Below the pieces are notes generated by a model. The model was given only the letters and a program-made list of their open reading frames with translations. It searched no databases and was not told the origin of the DNA. Below are positions 16,789 through 26,333 of a DNA stretch of 64,000 nt, piece by piece. The DNA comes from Rhizobium sp. NFR07 (GTDB lineage Bacteria > Pseudomonadota > Alphaproteobacteria > Rhizobiales > Rhizobiaceae). The stretch spans positions 62,001-126,000 of the forward strand of contig NZ_FOKM01000011.1 in assembly GCF_900111905.1 (NCBI RefSeq), in the 5' to 3' direction. The position numbers and the translations under genes are program-made. How positions within the stretch are numbered: position 1 is the first letter of the stretch; the number at the start of each line of letters is the position of its first letter.

Positions 16789-18009
16789 ATGGACGGCGCG
16801 GTGGATGGCTTTCAAACGCAGATGCGCGCCGCCCGCCGCAACGTAGCGCTGCTTGCTGCTGCGCAGGCCATCATGGGCGCGGCTGCGCCGCTTTCTATCT
16901 CCATCGGTTCTCTGGCCGGCTATCAGCTTCTCGGCGAAGACAAGTCGCTCGCCACCGCGCCAATTACCGGCTTCAACCTCGGCACCGCCTGCGGCGCCGT
17001 CGTCATCGCAATTGCCTCGCGCTTCTTGGGGCGCCGCGAAGCCTTCATGCTTGGGTGCCTGATCGGTGCAGCAGGCGGAGCACTTGCGGCGATTGCTCTC
17101 TTTCGCAGTGACTTCTGGTTTTTTGCACTGTCGCTGGTGATGATCGGCACCTCATCCGGCTTTACGCAGAAGATTCGCTTCGCCGCAGCGGATGCGTCAC
17201 CGTCAAGCTACAAAGCAAAGGCCATTTCCTGGATCCTCGGGGCGGGCATCGTCTCTGCCGTACTCGGTCCCCAGATCGTCATCATGGCCAAGGATCTGTT
17301 CGCGCCGGTGACCTTTGCCGGTGCCTTTGCCGCCATCATCCCGCTCTGCCTCGCTTCGGTCGGTATCTTCGCCTTTCTGAGGCTGCCGGCCCAGAAGGCT
17401 GCCATCCATCATGCCGAGCCGGCGCGGCCGCTGAAGGAAATCGTGCTGACGCATCGCTTTCTCACCGGCATGATCTGCGGCATCTGCATATATGCGCTGA
17501 TGACCTTCGTCATGACGGGCGCGCCGCTCGCCATGGTCATTGGCTGCGGATTTCCGCCGGAAATGGCGACGCTCGGGATCCAGTGGCATGTGCTCGCCAT
17601 GTTCGGACCGAGTTTCGTGACGGGGGGACTGATCTCCCGTTTCGGCGCGGAAAAGATCGTGGCCTTCGGGCTCTTCACGATGATGGGCTGCGCGATCGTG
17701 GCTCATCTCGGCATCGAACTCTGGAATTTCTGGGGTGCGCTTGTTTTGCTCGGGATCGGCTGGAACTTCGGCTTCATCGGGTCGACGGCAATCGTGGCCT
17801 CGAGCTACCGGCCTCAGGAAGCCGACAAGGTACAGGGTTTCCACGACATCGTGCTCTTCGGCACCGTGGCTCTGTCCTCCTTCTCGTCCGGACAGGTCTT
17901 CGTTACCTGGGGCTGGTCCTTCATCAACATGGTCATCTGGCCCGTGTCCATAATCTGCCTTCTGCTGATCGCGGTCCTGCTGTTTCGATCGAAAGCGCGC
18001 CCCGCCTGA
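16789..18009 (+). CDS. MFS transporter
   Basis: A 406-residue protein with about 12 membrane helices and the loop 2-3 pattern SRFLGRREAF of the major facilitator superfamily. A second loop between the halves is polar (AIHHAEPARPLKE). The substrate is not evident; proteins of this group are annotated only as MFS. It lies 16 bp downstream of nusB and may be read from that transcript. ATG 16789 is used; the frame could also begin at an internal Met (residue 12). Confidence 0.85.
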   Translation: MDGAVDGFQTQMRAARRNVALLAAAQAIMGAAAPLSISIGSLAGYQLLGEDKSLATAPITGFNLGTACGAVVIAIASRFLGRREAFMLGCLIGAAGGALAAIALFRSDFWFFALSLVMIGTSSGFTQKIRFAAADASPSSYKAKAISWILGAGIVSAVLGPQIVIMAKDLFAPVTFAGAFAAIIPLCLASVGIFAFLRLPAQKAAIHHAEPARPLKEIVLTHRFLTGMICGICIYALMTFVMTGAPLAMVIGCGFPPEMATLGIQWHVLAMFGPSFVTGGLISRFGAEKIVAFGLFTMMGCAIVAHLGIELWNFWGALVLLGIGWNFGFIGSTAIVASSYRPQEADKVQGFHDIVLFGTVALSSFSSGQVFVTWGWSFINMVIWPVSIICLLLIAVLLFRSKARPA

Positions 18010-18173
18010 CCTGCGACGCCTTGTCTCCAAGCTCGTCCGGGGGTTGACGCCAGTTCTTCTCCACCGCAATCTCGCCTCCGCATGGCGGAAACATCCTTTG
18101 GAGGGGAGGCGTCCGCCCGGAGGAAATGCGCGGCCGGGGCGTTGAGGCTCGGCAATTGGGAGAGGAAAAACGA

Positions 18174-20315
18174 ATGATGGTGATTTCGAGTGTGATCGTA
18201 TGCGGTCTGCTGTCGATCATCTATGCCGTGTGGGCGACACGTTCCGTGATGGCCGCCGACCAGGGCAATGAACGCATGCAGGAGATTGCTGGCTATATCC
18301 GCGAAGGAGCGCAGGCCTATCTGGCGCGCCAGTATCTGACGATCGCCATTGTCGGTGTCGTCGTTGCCGTCCTGGCATGGCTGCTTCTGTCCGGCACGGC
18401 CGCCTTGGGCTTCATAATCGGCGCGGTCCTGTCCGGCGCTGCAGGCTTTATCGGAATGCATGTTTCCGTCCGCGCGAATGTTCGCACGGCACAGGCCTCG
18501 TCCCATAGTCTGGCGGCGGGCCTCGATATCGCATTCAAGTCCGGCGCCATCACCGGCATGCTTGTCGCCGGCTTGGCTCTGCTCGGCGTCTCCATCTATT
18601 ATTGGATCCTGACGGCAGGCCTCGGCCATGCCAGCGGCTCGCGAGAAGTTATCGACGCGCTCGTGGCACTTGGCTTCGGCGCCTCGCTTATATCCATCTT
18701 CGCCCGCCTCGGCGGCGGCATCTTCACCAAGGGTGCTGATGTCGGCGGTGACCTTGTTGGCAAGGTCGAGGCCGGTATTCCCGAAGACGACCCGCGCAAT
18801 CCGGCAACGATCGCCGACAATGTCGGCGACAATGTCGGCGATTGCGCCGGCATGGCGGCCGACCTGTTCGAAACCTATGCCGTCTCGGTCGTCGCGACGA
18901 TGGTGCTCGCAGCGATCTTCTTCGCCGGCGCTCCGATCCTCGAATCTGCCATGCTTTATCCGCTGGCGATCTGCGGCGCCTGCATCGTCACCTCGATTGT
19001 CGGCACCTTCTTCGTCAAGCTCGGCTCGAACGGCTCGATCATGGGGGCTCTCTACAAGGGACTGATCGTGACAGGCCTGCTCTCGATCCTCGGCCTTGCC
19101 ATCGCCACCTCGATGACGGTGGGATGGGGCTCTATCGGAACCGTCGCCGGGCAGGAGATCACCGGTGCGAGCCTCTTTGTCTGCGGCCTCGTCGGCCTTG
19201 TGGTCACGGCTCTTATCGTGGTGATCACCGAATATTATACCGGCACCAACAAGCGACCGGTGAACTCCATCGCCCAGGCATCGGTCACCGGCCACGGCAC
19301 CAACGTCATCCAGGGGCTGGCCGTGTCGCTCGAATCGACGGCGCTTCCGGCGATCGTCATCGTCGGCGGCATCATCGCCACCTACCAGCTCGGTGGCCTG
19401 TTCGGGACCGGCATTGCGGTCACCGCCATGCTCGGCCTCGCCGGCATGATCGTCGCACTCGATGCCTTCGGTCCGGTCACCGACAATGCCGGCGGCATCG
19501 CCGAAATGTCGCATCTGCCGCCAGAGGTACGCAAGTCGACCGACGCGCTCGACGCCGTCGGCAACACCACCAAGGCCGTCACAAAGGGCTACGCGATCGG
19601 CTCTGCCGGCCTCGGCGCTCTCGTGCTGTTTGCCGCCTATTCAAACGACCTGCAGTATTTCGCGGCCAATGCGGAGCAATATCCTTACTTCCAGGGCGTC
19701 GGGCAGATCTCCTTCAGCCTCTCCAACCCTTATGTTGTCGCCGGTTTGATCTTCGGCGGGCTCATTCCCTATCTCTTCGGCGGCATTGCCATGACCGCCG
19801 TCGGCAAGGCGGCAGGGTCGATCGTCGAGGAAGTGCGTCGCCAGTTCCGCGAAAAGCCCGGCATCATGCAGGGCACCGACCGGCCGGATTACGGACGTGC
19901 GGTCGACATCCTCACCCGTGCCGCGATCCGCGAGATGATCATCCCGTCGCTGCTGCCGGTGCTGGCGCCGATCGTCGTCTATTTCGGCGTTCTTCTGATC
20001 TCCGGTGGTGACAAGGCATCGGCCTTCGCAGCCCTCGGCGCCTCGCTTCTCGGCGTTATCGTCAACGGCCTGTTCGTCGCCATCTCGATGACCTCCGGCG
20101 GTGGCGCCTGGGACAATGCGAAGAAGAGTTTTGAGGACGGCTTTGTCGACAAGGACGGGGTCCGTCATATGAAGGGCTCCGAGGCCCACAAGGCATCGGT
20201 GACCGGCGATACCGTCGGCGATCCCTACAAGGATACGGCAGGCCCGGCAGTCAACCCGGCGATCAAGATCACCAATATCGTGGCGTTGCTGCTGCTGGCC
20301 GTACTCGCCGGCTAA
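18174..20315 (+). CDS. hppA: Proton-translocating membrane pyrophosphatase, K+-independent type
   Basis: HppA hydrolyses pyrophosphate in the membrane and pumps protons outward. The 713-residue protein has about 16 helices and the signature segments DVGGDLVGKVEAGIPEDDPR and DNVGDNVGDCAGMAADLFE. The potassium-selectivity site reads GNTTKAVTKG: a lysine after NTT, rather than alanine, marks the K+-independent class. I chose ATG at 18174, preceded by GGGAGAGGA; an upstream in-frame ATG at 18126 would add 16 charged residues not expected in the family. A strong terminator follows. Confidence 0.96.
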   Translation: MMVISSVIVCGLLSIIYAVWATRSVMAADQGNERMQEIAGYIREGAQAYLARQYLTIAIVGVVVAVLAWLLLSGTAALGFIIGAVLSGAAGFIGMHVSVRANVRTAQASSHSLAAGLDIAFKSGAITGMLVAGLALLGVSIYYWILTAGLGHASGSREVIDALVALGFGASLISIFARLGGGIFTKGADVGGDLVGKVEAGIPEDDPRNPATIADNVGDNVGDCAGMAADLFETYAVSVVATMVLAAIFFAGAPILESAMLYPLAICGACIVTSIVGTFFVKLGSNGSIMGALYKGLIVTGLLSILGLAIATSMTVGWGSIGTVAGQEITGASLFVCGLVGLVVTALIVVITEYYTGTNKRPVNSIAQASVTGHGTNVIQGLAVSLESTALPAIVIVGGIIATYQLGGLFGTGIAVTAMLGLAGMIVALDAFGPVTDNAGGIAEMSHLPPEVRKSTDALDAVGNTTKAVTKGYAIGSAGLGALVLFAAYSNDLQYFAANAEQYPYFQGVGQISFSLSNPYVVAGLIFGGLIPYLFGGIAMTAVGKAAGSIVEEVRRQFREKPGIMQGTDRPDYGRAVDILTRAAIREMIIPSLLPVLAPIVVYFGVLLISGGDKASAFAALGASLLGVIVNGLFVAISMTSGGGAWDNAKKSFEDGFVDKDGVRHMKGSEAHKASVTGDTVGDPYKDTAGPAVNPAIKITNIVALLLLAVLAG

Positions 20316-20330
20316 GCCTCGAAACGAAAA

Positions 20331-20355
20331 GGCCCGCCGGTTCGACCGGCGGGCC
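20331..20355. terminator. Bidirectional intrinsic terminator after hppA
   Basis: A perfect 11-bp GC-rich stem (GGCCCGCCGGT with ACCGGCGGGCC) with a TCG loop lies between convergent hppA and bamE. A-rich and T-containing flanks on the two sides suit termination from both directions. Confidence 0.9.
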
Positions 20356-20382
20356 CTTCGTTAAAACATCTGTCTGTTGGCC

Positions 20383-20877
20383 TTACTGGCTCGCGCCGCC
20401 GAGCATGCTGCGGACTGCTGCCGCGCCGCTGCTGGCTGCACCGGTACCGCCGGCAAGAATCTGTTGCAGGAAGGTCAGGTCGCGACCGCCGGTCGGCGTC
20501 GTGCGCGAGATCGTGTCGAATACCTTGCCGTCCTGAAGCGTGTAGTTGGCCTTGCGCGCCACTACGCCATCCTTGTTGAGATAGATCGCCAGAACCGACT
20601 GTTCGACCAGCTTCGGCTTCATGAAGGCGACAGCGCGCTCGCGGCGCTGGGAGATGTAGTAGAGCACTTCCGAATCGAAGGTCGCCGTCGTCGAGGGCGT
20701 GCCCATCGTCAGCAGCACCTGTTCGCGGCTGGATCCTTCCGGGATGAGGGCCAGCGACTGCTCATCGACTACGTAGCCGTTATACATGGTGTCGCCGATA
20801 TTCATCGACGTGCAGCCCGAAGCGGTGACGGAGGCGAGAAGCATCAGGCTGATGGCGGTTTTGTTCAAAAATGTCAT
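20383..20877 (-). CDS. bamE: Outer membrane protein assembly factor BamE (OmlA/SmpA)
   Basis: A 164-residue lipoprotein of the BAM complex that helps insert barrels in the outer membrane. The signal ends in the lipobox TASGC (Cys22), followed by the SmpA/OmlA fold with EGSSREQVLLTMGTPS near residue 60. The start at 20877 gives a proper signal peptide; earlier in-frame starts at 20910 and 20925 (TTG) would add an unlikely charged leader. The C-terminal tail is Gly/Ala/Ser-rich. It is convergent with hppA. Confidence 0.9.
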   Translation of the reverse strand: MTFLNKTAISLMLLASVTASGCTSMNIGDTMYNGYVVDEQSLALIPEGSSREQVLLTMGTPSTTATFDSEVLYYISQRRERAVAFMKPKLVEQSVLAIYLNKDGVVARKANYTLQDGKVFDTISRTTPTGGRDLTFLQQILAGGTGAASSGAAAVRSMLGGASQ

Positions 20878-21194
20878 TCCGTACTCGGCAGTCCGCTTCT
20901 TCAACAGCATCCCCCACGTAATCAAATCCGGCCATCGCCGGGCATCTGCTGTTCATCACCATTGTGGCTATTCCGGGGACGAAGGACCGTGAGGGCATCA
21001 ACTTGCCCGGATCGATCGAAACCCGAATGCGGCCATGGCCGAACGGCATTGCAATTCGCGCATGCTTCGGTAAACCAGCTTTCGCTTCCATGCAACATTA
21101 GGCGCAGAACTCAATCAGGATTTGGATCGCATATGGCGGGAAATCGCTCATTTCTTCGCAGCGAACCTTTGATGGATCATTGGCGGGACTATCG

Positions 21195-21773
21195 ATGATC
21201 TTCGGCTTGTTCAAAAAGAAAAAGCAAAACCGGGCCATTGTCGAACGGCAATACGCGACCTTGACTTCGGCGGCGCGCGTTCCCTTCTTCTATAGCGACC
21301 TCGGCGTGCCGGACACTGTCATGGGCCGCTACGAGATGCTCTCGGTCGTGATGATCCTGTTCTTCCGGCGCACGGCGAAGTCTGGAACCAGCGGCCAGGA
21401 ACTGGCGCAGGAGATCGTCGACGCCTTCTTTCAGGATCTCGACCATTCGATCCGCGAACTCGGGATCGGCGATCAGGGTGTGCCGAAGCGCATGAAGAAG
21501 CTCGCTGGCATGTTCTACGGACGCCTGGAGACCTATGCGCGCGCATTGGATGCACGCAACGAGAATGAACTGGCTGAAAGCCTTGCCCGCAATATCTACC
21601 CTGAGGCGCAGGCGCGCGTCGACATGACGCGGCTAGCAGTCTGGATGATCGAGGCGGAACGGCAGCTCGCCGAAATTTCGGAAGACGATATTTCCCGTGG
21701 GGGCGCGGTCATCGCGGCGCCCGGCCCGCAACAGGGCATGGCGGGAGAAGTGAGGAATGATGAAGGACCATAA
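21195..21773 (+). CDS. Ubiquinol-cytochrome c chaperone family protein (CBP3/UQCC1)
   Basis: A 192-residue protein of the CBP3 family that in mitochondria and alphaproteobacteria assists assembly of the cytochrome bc1 complex. The N-terminus is basic (MIFGLFKKKKQNR), then comes the conserved domain YATLTSAARVPFFYSDLGVPDT and a helical core (VDAFFQDLDHSIRELGIGDQ). It overlaps the DUF177 gene by 14 bases and shares the order CBP3-DUF177-plsX-fabH-ihfA with many Rhizobiales. ATG at 21195 is preferred over the frame opening at 21180. Confidence 0.9.
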   Translation: MIFGLFKKKKQNRAIVERQYATLTSAARVPFFYSDLGVPDTVMGRYEMLSVVMILFFRRTAKSGTSGQELAQEIVDAFFQDLDHSIRELGIGDQGVPKRMKKLAGMFYGRLETYARALDARNENELAESLARNIYPEAQARVDMTRLAVWMIEAERQLAEISEDDISRGGAVIAAPGPQQGMAGEVRNDEGP

Positions 21774-22326
21774 CACCACATCAGGCAAGCCGCCGTTTTC
21801 CTATCCGGTAAAGGTCGGCAATATCTCTGCCAATGCCGTCACGGTTAAGGTGGAGGCGAGCCCAGGCGAGCTCAAGGGTGTCGCCGAGCTTTGGGATGTC
21901 GTCGAAGTGAAGGCGTTGAAGGCTGAGGTCTATCTGTCGCGCTGGAAGAAAGATGGCGTCAGGATCAAGGGCCGCGTGTCTGCCGAAATCGTGCAGTCCT
22001 GCGTCGTGACCCTCGAGCCGGTCGAATCGAAAATCGACGAAACCTTCGAGCAGATCTTCATCCCTGAAGGGTCCAAGCTTGCCCGTATCGTGGCCAATGA
22101 TGCGGCCGAGATGGTGCTCGATCCGGACGGCCCCGATGCGCCAGAGACGTTTATCGGCGATACGATCGATGTCGGCGAGGCGGTAACGGAGTTCGCAGCG
22201 CTCGCGATAGATCCTTATCCGCGCGCTAAAGACGTCGATTTTTCCGATCACATCGAAAGCGACGCGAGTACCAAGAGCGACAAGCCTAATCCCTTCGCTG
22301 TCCTCAAAGACTGGAAAAAAGACTAG
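21760..22326 (+). CDS. DUF177 (YceD-like) domain protein
   Basis: A 188-residue member of the DUF177/YceD family, linked to 23S rRNA metabolism or 50S biogenesis in other bacteria and plants. The core segment (RIKGRVSAEIVQSCVVTLEP) has the single conserved cysteine of the alphaproteobacterial branch. Two adjacent ATGs (21757, 21760) follow GAGG; the second has the better spacing. In many bacteria yceD is followed by rpmF; here plsX follows directly after a gap of about 145 bp and no rpmF is present. Confidence 0.9.
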   Translation: MKDHNTTSGKPPFSYPVKVGNISANAVTVKVEASPGELKGVAELWDVVEVKALKAEVYLSRWKKDGVRIKGRVSAEIVQSCVVTLEPVESKIDETFEQIFIPEGSKLARIVANDAAEMVLDPDGPDAPETFIGDTIDVGEAVTEFAALAIDPYPRAKDVDFSDHIESDASTKSDKPNPFAVLKDWKKD

Positions 22327-22471
22327 CCCTGTTGTAAGCGGCGGCGAAAACTATATTTTGGCCACGATTTCGCCGGCTGGGCCACGCATGAGCATGGCCC
22401 GACTGCTGGCACCGACCGCCGGACAGCTGAATAAGCCGGTTCGGATGGCCGAGAACAAGGATCAGAGACGA

Positions 22472-23518
22472 GTGATCAGAATTTCTCTGGATGCGATGGG
22501 GGGCGATTTCGGTCCCGAGGTAGTCATACCCGGTGCCGCTAAGGCCCTCGACCGCCATCCTGACGTGACCTTCATCATCTATGGATTGAAGGCGCAGTGC
22601 GAGCCCTTGCTCGCCAAATATCCGAAGCTGCGCGAGCGCTCCGTTTTCCATGACTGCGAACTGGCCGTCGGAATGGACGAGAAGCCGAGCGCGGCATTGC
22701 GGCGCGGCCGTTACGTTTCGACCATGTGGCGTTCGATTGAAGCCGTAAAGCTCGGCGAGGCCGATGTCGTCGTCTCCGCCGGCAATACCGGTGCGCTGAT
22801 GGCGATGGCAAAATTCTGTCTGCGGACGATGGCCGCCATCGAGCGCCCCGCCATTGCCGGCATCTGGCCGACCTTGAAGGGTGAGAGCATCGTGCTCGAC
22901 ATCGGTGCCACGATCGGTGCCGACAGCCAGCAGCTGCTCGATTTCGCCCTTATGGGCGGCGCCATGGCGCGCGCCCTGTTCGAGGTCGACCGTCCGACGG
23001 TTGGCCTCCTCAATGTCGGCGTCGAAGAGGTGAAGGGCCAGGAAGAGGTCAAGGAAGCCGGACGACTGATCCGCGAGGCCAATCTGCCGACGATCGCCTA
23101 TCAGGGTTTTGTCGAGGGTGACGATATCGGCCGGGGCACGGTTGACGTTGTGGTCACCGAAGGCTTCACCGGCAATATCGCGCTGAAGACGGCTGAAGGC
23201 ACCGCGCGCCAGATCGCCACTTTGCTGCGCGAATCCATGTCGCGCACCTTCCTTGCCAAGCTGGGATACCTTCTGGCCAAGCCGGCCTTTGACCGGCTGC
23301 GCGAAAAAATGGACCCGAACAAGGTCAATGGCGGCGTGTTCCTCGGCTTGAACGGCATCGTCATCAAGAGCCATGGCGGCACCAATGCCGATGGTTTCGC
23401 AGCCGCGATCGATGTCGGCTACGACATGGCGCGCAACGATCTCAACGCGAAAATCTCGCAGGATTTGAAGACTTATCATGCCAAGCGTCAGCCGCCGGCT
23501 GGCCCTGAAGCTGCATGA
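22472..23518 (+). CDS. plsX: Phosphate acyltransferase PlsX
   Basis: PlsX turns acyl-ACP into acyl phosphate, the donor for PlsY at the start of phospholipid synthesis. The protein begins with the family-invariant (V/M)IRISLDAMGGDFGPE, so I place the start at GTG 22472, with AAGGA ten bases upstream; ATG 22445 or 22358 would add poorly conserved leaders. Other conserved segments are SAGNTGALMA and GVFLGLNGIVIKSHG. Length is 348 residues. fabH follows after 19 bp, the normal pairing. Confidence 0.95.
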   Translation: MIRISLDAMGGDFGPEVVIPGAAKALDRHPDVTFIIYGLKAQCEPLLAKYPKLRERSVFHDCELAVGMDEKPSAALRRGRYVSTMWRSIEAVKLGEADVVVSAGNTGALMAMAKFCLRTMAAIERPAIAGIWPTLKGESIVLDIGATIGADSQQLLDFALMGGAMARALFEVDRPTVGLLNVGVEEVKGQEEVKEAGRLIREANLPTIAYQGFVEGDDIGRGTVDVVVTEGFTGNIALKTAEGTARQIATLLRESMSRTFLAKLGYLLAKPAFDRLREKMDPNKVNGGVFLGLNGIVIKSHGGTNADGFAAAIDVGYDMARNDLNAKISQDLKTYHAKRQPPAGPEAA

Positions 23519-23537
23519 CGACAGGATGTGAGTGAAT

Positions 23538-24509
23538 ATGATCCGTTCAGTAGTTCGCGGTTATGGGGCAGCGCTCCCCAAGCGTGTGATGACCAACCGC
23601 GACTTGGAAGATATCGTCGAGACCTCCGACGAATGGATCGTCCAGCGCACCGGCATTACCCAGCGTTACATCGCAGGCGAGGGGGAGACGACCGCTTCAC
23701 TCGGTGAGCAGGCAGCGCGCGCCGCGCTCGACAATGCCGGCCTGACGCCGGATGACATCGATCTGGTGCTCGTCGCGACCTCGACGCCCGACAATACCTT
23801 CCCGGCAACCGCCGTCGACATTCAGCGCCGGCTTGGCATGAACCACGGCTACGCTTTCGACATGCAGGCGGTCTGCTCCGGCTTTGTCTATGCCATGGCA
23901 ACCGCCGACCTGCATATCCGCGGCGGCATGGCGCGTCGCGCGCTGGTGATCGGCGCCGAGACTTTCTCGCGCATCCTCGATTGGAAGGACCGCACCACCT
24001 GCGTGCTCTTCGGCGATGGCGCTGGTGCGCTGGTGCTCGAGGCTGAGGAAGGCACTGGAACGACAGCCGATCGCGGGGTCCTGACGGCGCAGCTGCGCTC
24101 CGACGGTGCCCACAAGGACAAGCTCTACGTCGATGGCGGGCCGTCCAGCACGGGCACTGTCGGCCATCTGCGCATGGAAGGTCGCGAGGTGTTCAAGCAC
24201 GCCGTCGGCATGATTACCGATGTCATCGAAGGCGCCTTCGAGGCGACCGGAACGACGGCGGATGATCTCGACTGGCTGGTCCCGCACCAGGCCAATCGCC
24301 GCATCATCGACGGTTCGGCGAAGAAGCTCGGCATTCCCTCCGAAAAAGTGGTCGTCACCGTCGATCTGCATGGCAACACCTCTGCCGCATCGATCCCGCT
24401 TGCGCTGTCTGTCGCCTGTGCCGATGGACGCATCAAGAAGGGCGATCTGGTGATGCTGGAAGCCATGGGCGGCGGCTTCACCTGGGGCTCCGTTCTCGTT
24501 CGCTGGTAA
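23538..24509 (+). CDS. fabH: Beta-ketoacyl-ACP synthase III (FabH)
   Basis: FabH starts fatty-acid synthesis by condensing acetyl-CoA with malonyl-ACP. The catalytic triad is visible: Cys113 (QAVCSGF), His250 (VPHQANRR) and Asn280 (LHGNTSAAS). ATG at 23538 gives the family-standard MIRSVVRGYG start; a GTG two codons upstream (23532) is possible. It lies between plsX and ihfA. The length of 323 residues is normal. Confidence 0.97.
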   Translation: MIRSVVRGYGAALPKRVMTNRDLEDIVETSDEWIVQRTGITQRYIAGEGETTASLGEQAARAALDNAGLTPDDIDLVLVATSTPDNTFPATAVDIQRRLGMNHGYAFDMQAVCSGFVYAMATADLHIRGGMARRALVIGAETFSRILDWKDRTTCVLFGDGAGALVLEAEEGTGTTADRGVLTAQLRSDGAHKDKLYVDGGPSSTGTVGHLRMEGREVFKHAVGMITDVIEGAFEATGTTADDLDWLVPHQANRRIIDGSAKKLGIPSEKVVVTVDLHGNTSAASIPLALSVACADGRIKKGDLVMLEAMGGGFTWGSVLVRW

Positions 24510-24627
24510 GGCAAAAGAGTTCACCCGGAACAAATAGTTGATTTTGCGCAGGTGCTTGACCCTAGTCGCCAAGCAAAATAATCTTTATCGGCTTTGGTAA
24601 GATCAATTTGGTAAATGGGCGGGGATC

Positions 24628-24966
24628 ATGGCTGGAAAGACAGTGACACGTGCTGACTTGGCGGAATCGGTATTTCGCAAGGTTGGGCTTTCCCGCACCG
24701 AATCGGCCGAGCTGGTTGAAACCGTCATCGATGAGATCTGCCATGCCATCGTCCGTGGTGAGGCGGTCAAGCTTTCCTCCTTCGCGACATTCCAGGTGCG
24801 CTCCAAGAACGAGCGCATCGGCCGTAACCCGAAGACGGGTGAGGAAGTGCCGATTTCTCCCCGACGGGTGATGACCTTCAAGGCCTCCAACGTGCTGAAA
24901 CAGCGCATCCTGAAGGCCCATCTCAGCCGCAAGGCGAAGCTGAAGCCGGTAACTCCCGTCGCCTGA
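24628..24966 (+). CDS. ihfA: Integration host factor alpha subunit
   Basis: A 112-residue DNA-bending protein of the HU/IHF family. It has the dimer helices (VTRADLAESVFRKVGLSRTE) and the beta-arm with GRNPKTGEEVPISPRRV, where the proline that intercalates into DNA lies in GRNPKTG. IhfA partners with IhfB in transcription, recombination and replication control. It has its own 118-bp upstream region after fabH and is followed by a MerR regulator, the order usual in rhizobia. Confidence 0.95.
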   Translation: MAGKTVTRADLAESVFRKVGLSRTESAELVETVIDEICHAIVRGEAVKLSSFATFQVRSKNERIGRNPKTGEEVPISPRRVMTFKASNVLKQRILKAHLSRKAKLKPVTPVA

Positions 24967-25124
24967 GGCGATGTCACTCTTCTGTCATTCCTGTGAACAT
25001 GCTTCAATTCGCTGTCTCAACCCATTGAGATAGGTGCGATTCGTGGCGTACCTTGCAAATCCCGGCGCGATCATGGTTGCTCGCTTGGGAATCCGCATTT
25101 GAGCGCGGCATGGAGGTTTGAACG

Positions 25125-25661
25125 GTGGACAAGAGCCCGGATGCATTTCGCACCATCAGCGAGGTAGCGGACGATCTCGATCTGCCGCAGCACGTCCTGC
25201 GTTTCTGGGAAACCAGGTTTACCCAGATCAAGCCGATGAAGCGGGGCGGCGGGCGACGCTATTATCGCCCGGAGGACGTCGAGCTCCTGAAGGGTATCCG
25301 TCATCTGCTTTACGATCACGGCTATACCATCAAGGGCGTACAGAAGCTCCTGAAGACCAACGGCAACAAGTTCGTGGCAGCCATCGCCTCCGGCGACATG
25401 GCAGCCATGGATGCGATAATTGCCTCCGGAAACGAGCGGCAGTCGGATCCCAAGGTTAGCGGCGCCGAGGATGATCAGGTTCTCGGGCGGCCCAAAGTCA
25501 AGCCGAGCGGCCGGTTCTTCGGCTTCGGACCTTCCAGTGATGGTGACACGCCCGAGGTCTCGATCGGCAAGTCCAGCGTAGGCAAAGAAGACAGGGCGCT
25601 CCTCCAGGAGGCGCTGTTTGATCTTCTGGAATGCAAGCGACTTCTGGATCAGGTGAGATAG
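25125..25661 (+). CDS. MerR-family transcriptional regulator
   Basis: A 178-residue protein with an N-terminal MerR winged helix (RTISEVADDLDLPQHVLRFWETRFTQ is the helix-turn-helix region, residues about 6-31) followed by RRYYRPEDVELLKGI. The C-terminal half is variable and has no metal-binding cysteines, so it is not a metal sensor. It starts at GTG 25125 with GGAGG eight bases before. It always follows ihfA in related genomes as far as I recall; its targets are not known to me. Confidence 0.88.
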   Translation: MDKSPDAFRTISEVADDLDLPQHVLRFWETRFTQIKPMKRGGGRRYYRPEDVELLKGIRHLLYDHGYTIKGVQKLLKTNGNKFVAAIASGDMAAMDAIIASGNERQSDPKVSGAEDDQVLGRPKVKPSGRFFGFGPSSDGDTPEVSIGKSSVGKEDRALLQEALFDLLECKRLLDQVR

Positions 25662-25768
25662 CCGCTCACAGTCAGTTGCAACCATCACCAGAATTTTATC
25701 GTTCACCCCCGGTTCAGAACGAGAGTTAGATCATTATCTTTAGGGAGACATTCCGAGGAGAATGAAAA

Positions 25769-26248
25769 ATGAAGAAACTTGCGATTATCCTGGTATCCGC
25801 AATCACCGCATTGTCTGGTGTAGCACCCGCGCAGGCTTTACCGACCGTAGGTATCCCGAAGGTTCAAACCTCGCAGCCGGTCGAAAATGTCCAGTACCGC
25901 GGTGACATGTGGCGTAACGGTGGTCGTCCCGGCCCGTACTGGCGCCACGGTGGCCGCCATCACCGCTATTACCGCGACGGCTACCGCGGCCGCCACTATG
26001 GCCGATATTATCGCCACCGCCATCACCATGGCAACAATGCCGGTGCCATCATCGGCGGTCTTGCGGCTGGTGCCATCATCGGCGGCGCGCTTGCACAGCC
26101 CCGCTACGCACCGCCGCCGCGCCGTTATGTTGGTGCCAGCGGCCACACGGAATGGTGCTACAACCGCTACCGTTCCTACAGGGCCTACGACAACACATTC
26201 CAGCCCTATAACGGCCCGCGCCAGCAGTGCTATTCGCCTTATCGCTGA
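25769..26248 (+). CDS. BA14K family protein
   Basis: A 159-residue exported protein with a signal peptide (residues 1-24, ending AQA), a His/Arg/Tyr/Gly-rich middle, a glycine-rich membrane-inserting segment (AIIGGLAAGAIIGGALA) and the C-terminal BA14K signature (WCYNRYRSY... and QQCYSPY). BA14K of Brucella is an immunoreactive lectin-like surface protein; rhizobial relatives are abundant and of unclear role. A promoter-like region precedes it and an intrinsic terminator follows at 26271. Confidence 0.9.
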   Translation: MKKLAIILVSAITALSGVAPAQALPTVGIPKVQTSQPVENVQYRGDMWRNGGRPGPYWRHGGRHHRYYRDGYRGRHYGRYYRHRHHHGNNAGAIIGGLAAGAIIGGALAQPRYAPPPRRYVGASGHTEWCYNRYRSYRAYDNTFQPYNGPRQQCYSPYR

Positions 26249-26270
26249 TCAATAGGCGCATTTGACCTTG

Positions 26271-26297
26271 AAGCTGCCCTGCGTGACGGGGCAGCTT
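26271..26297 (+). terminator. Intrinsic terminator after the BA14K gene
   Basis: AAGCTGCCC (26271-26279) pairs with GGGCAGCTT (26289-26297) around a 9-nt loop and is followed by TTCTTTT. Confidence 0.88.
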
Positions 26298-26333
26298 TTC
26301 TTTTGCGTGGGGAGGGGGCTGCGAGACAGGGGC

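Noticed and set aside
18126..18173. Upstream start for hppA
   Set aside because: It adds 16 charged residues before the first helix, and the ribosome binding site fits ATG 18174.
17814..19514. A 566-codon open frame opposite hppA
   Set aside because: The forward frame encodes the complete pyrophosphatase. The antisense product has low complexity and no domain.
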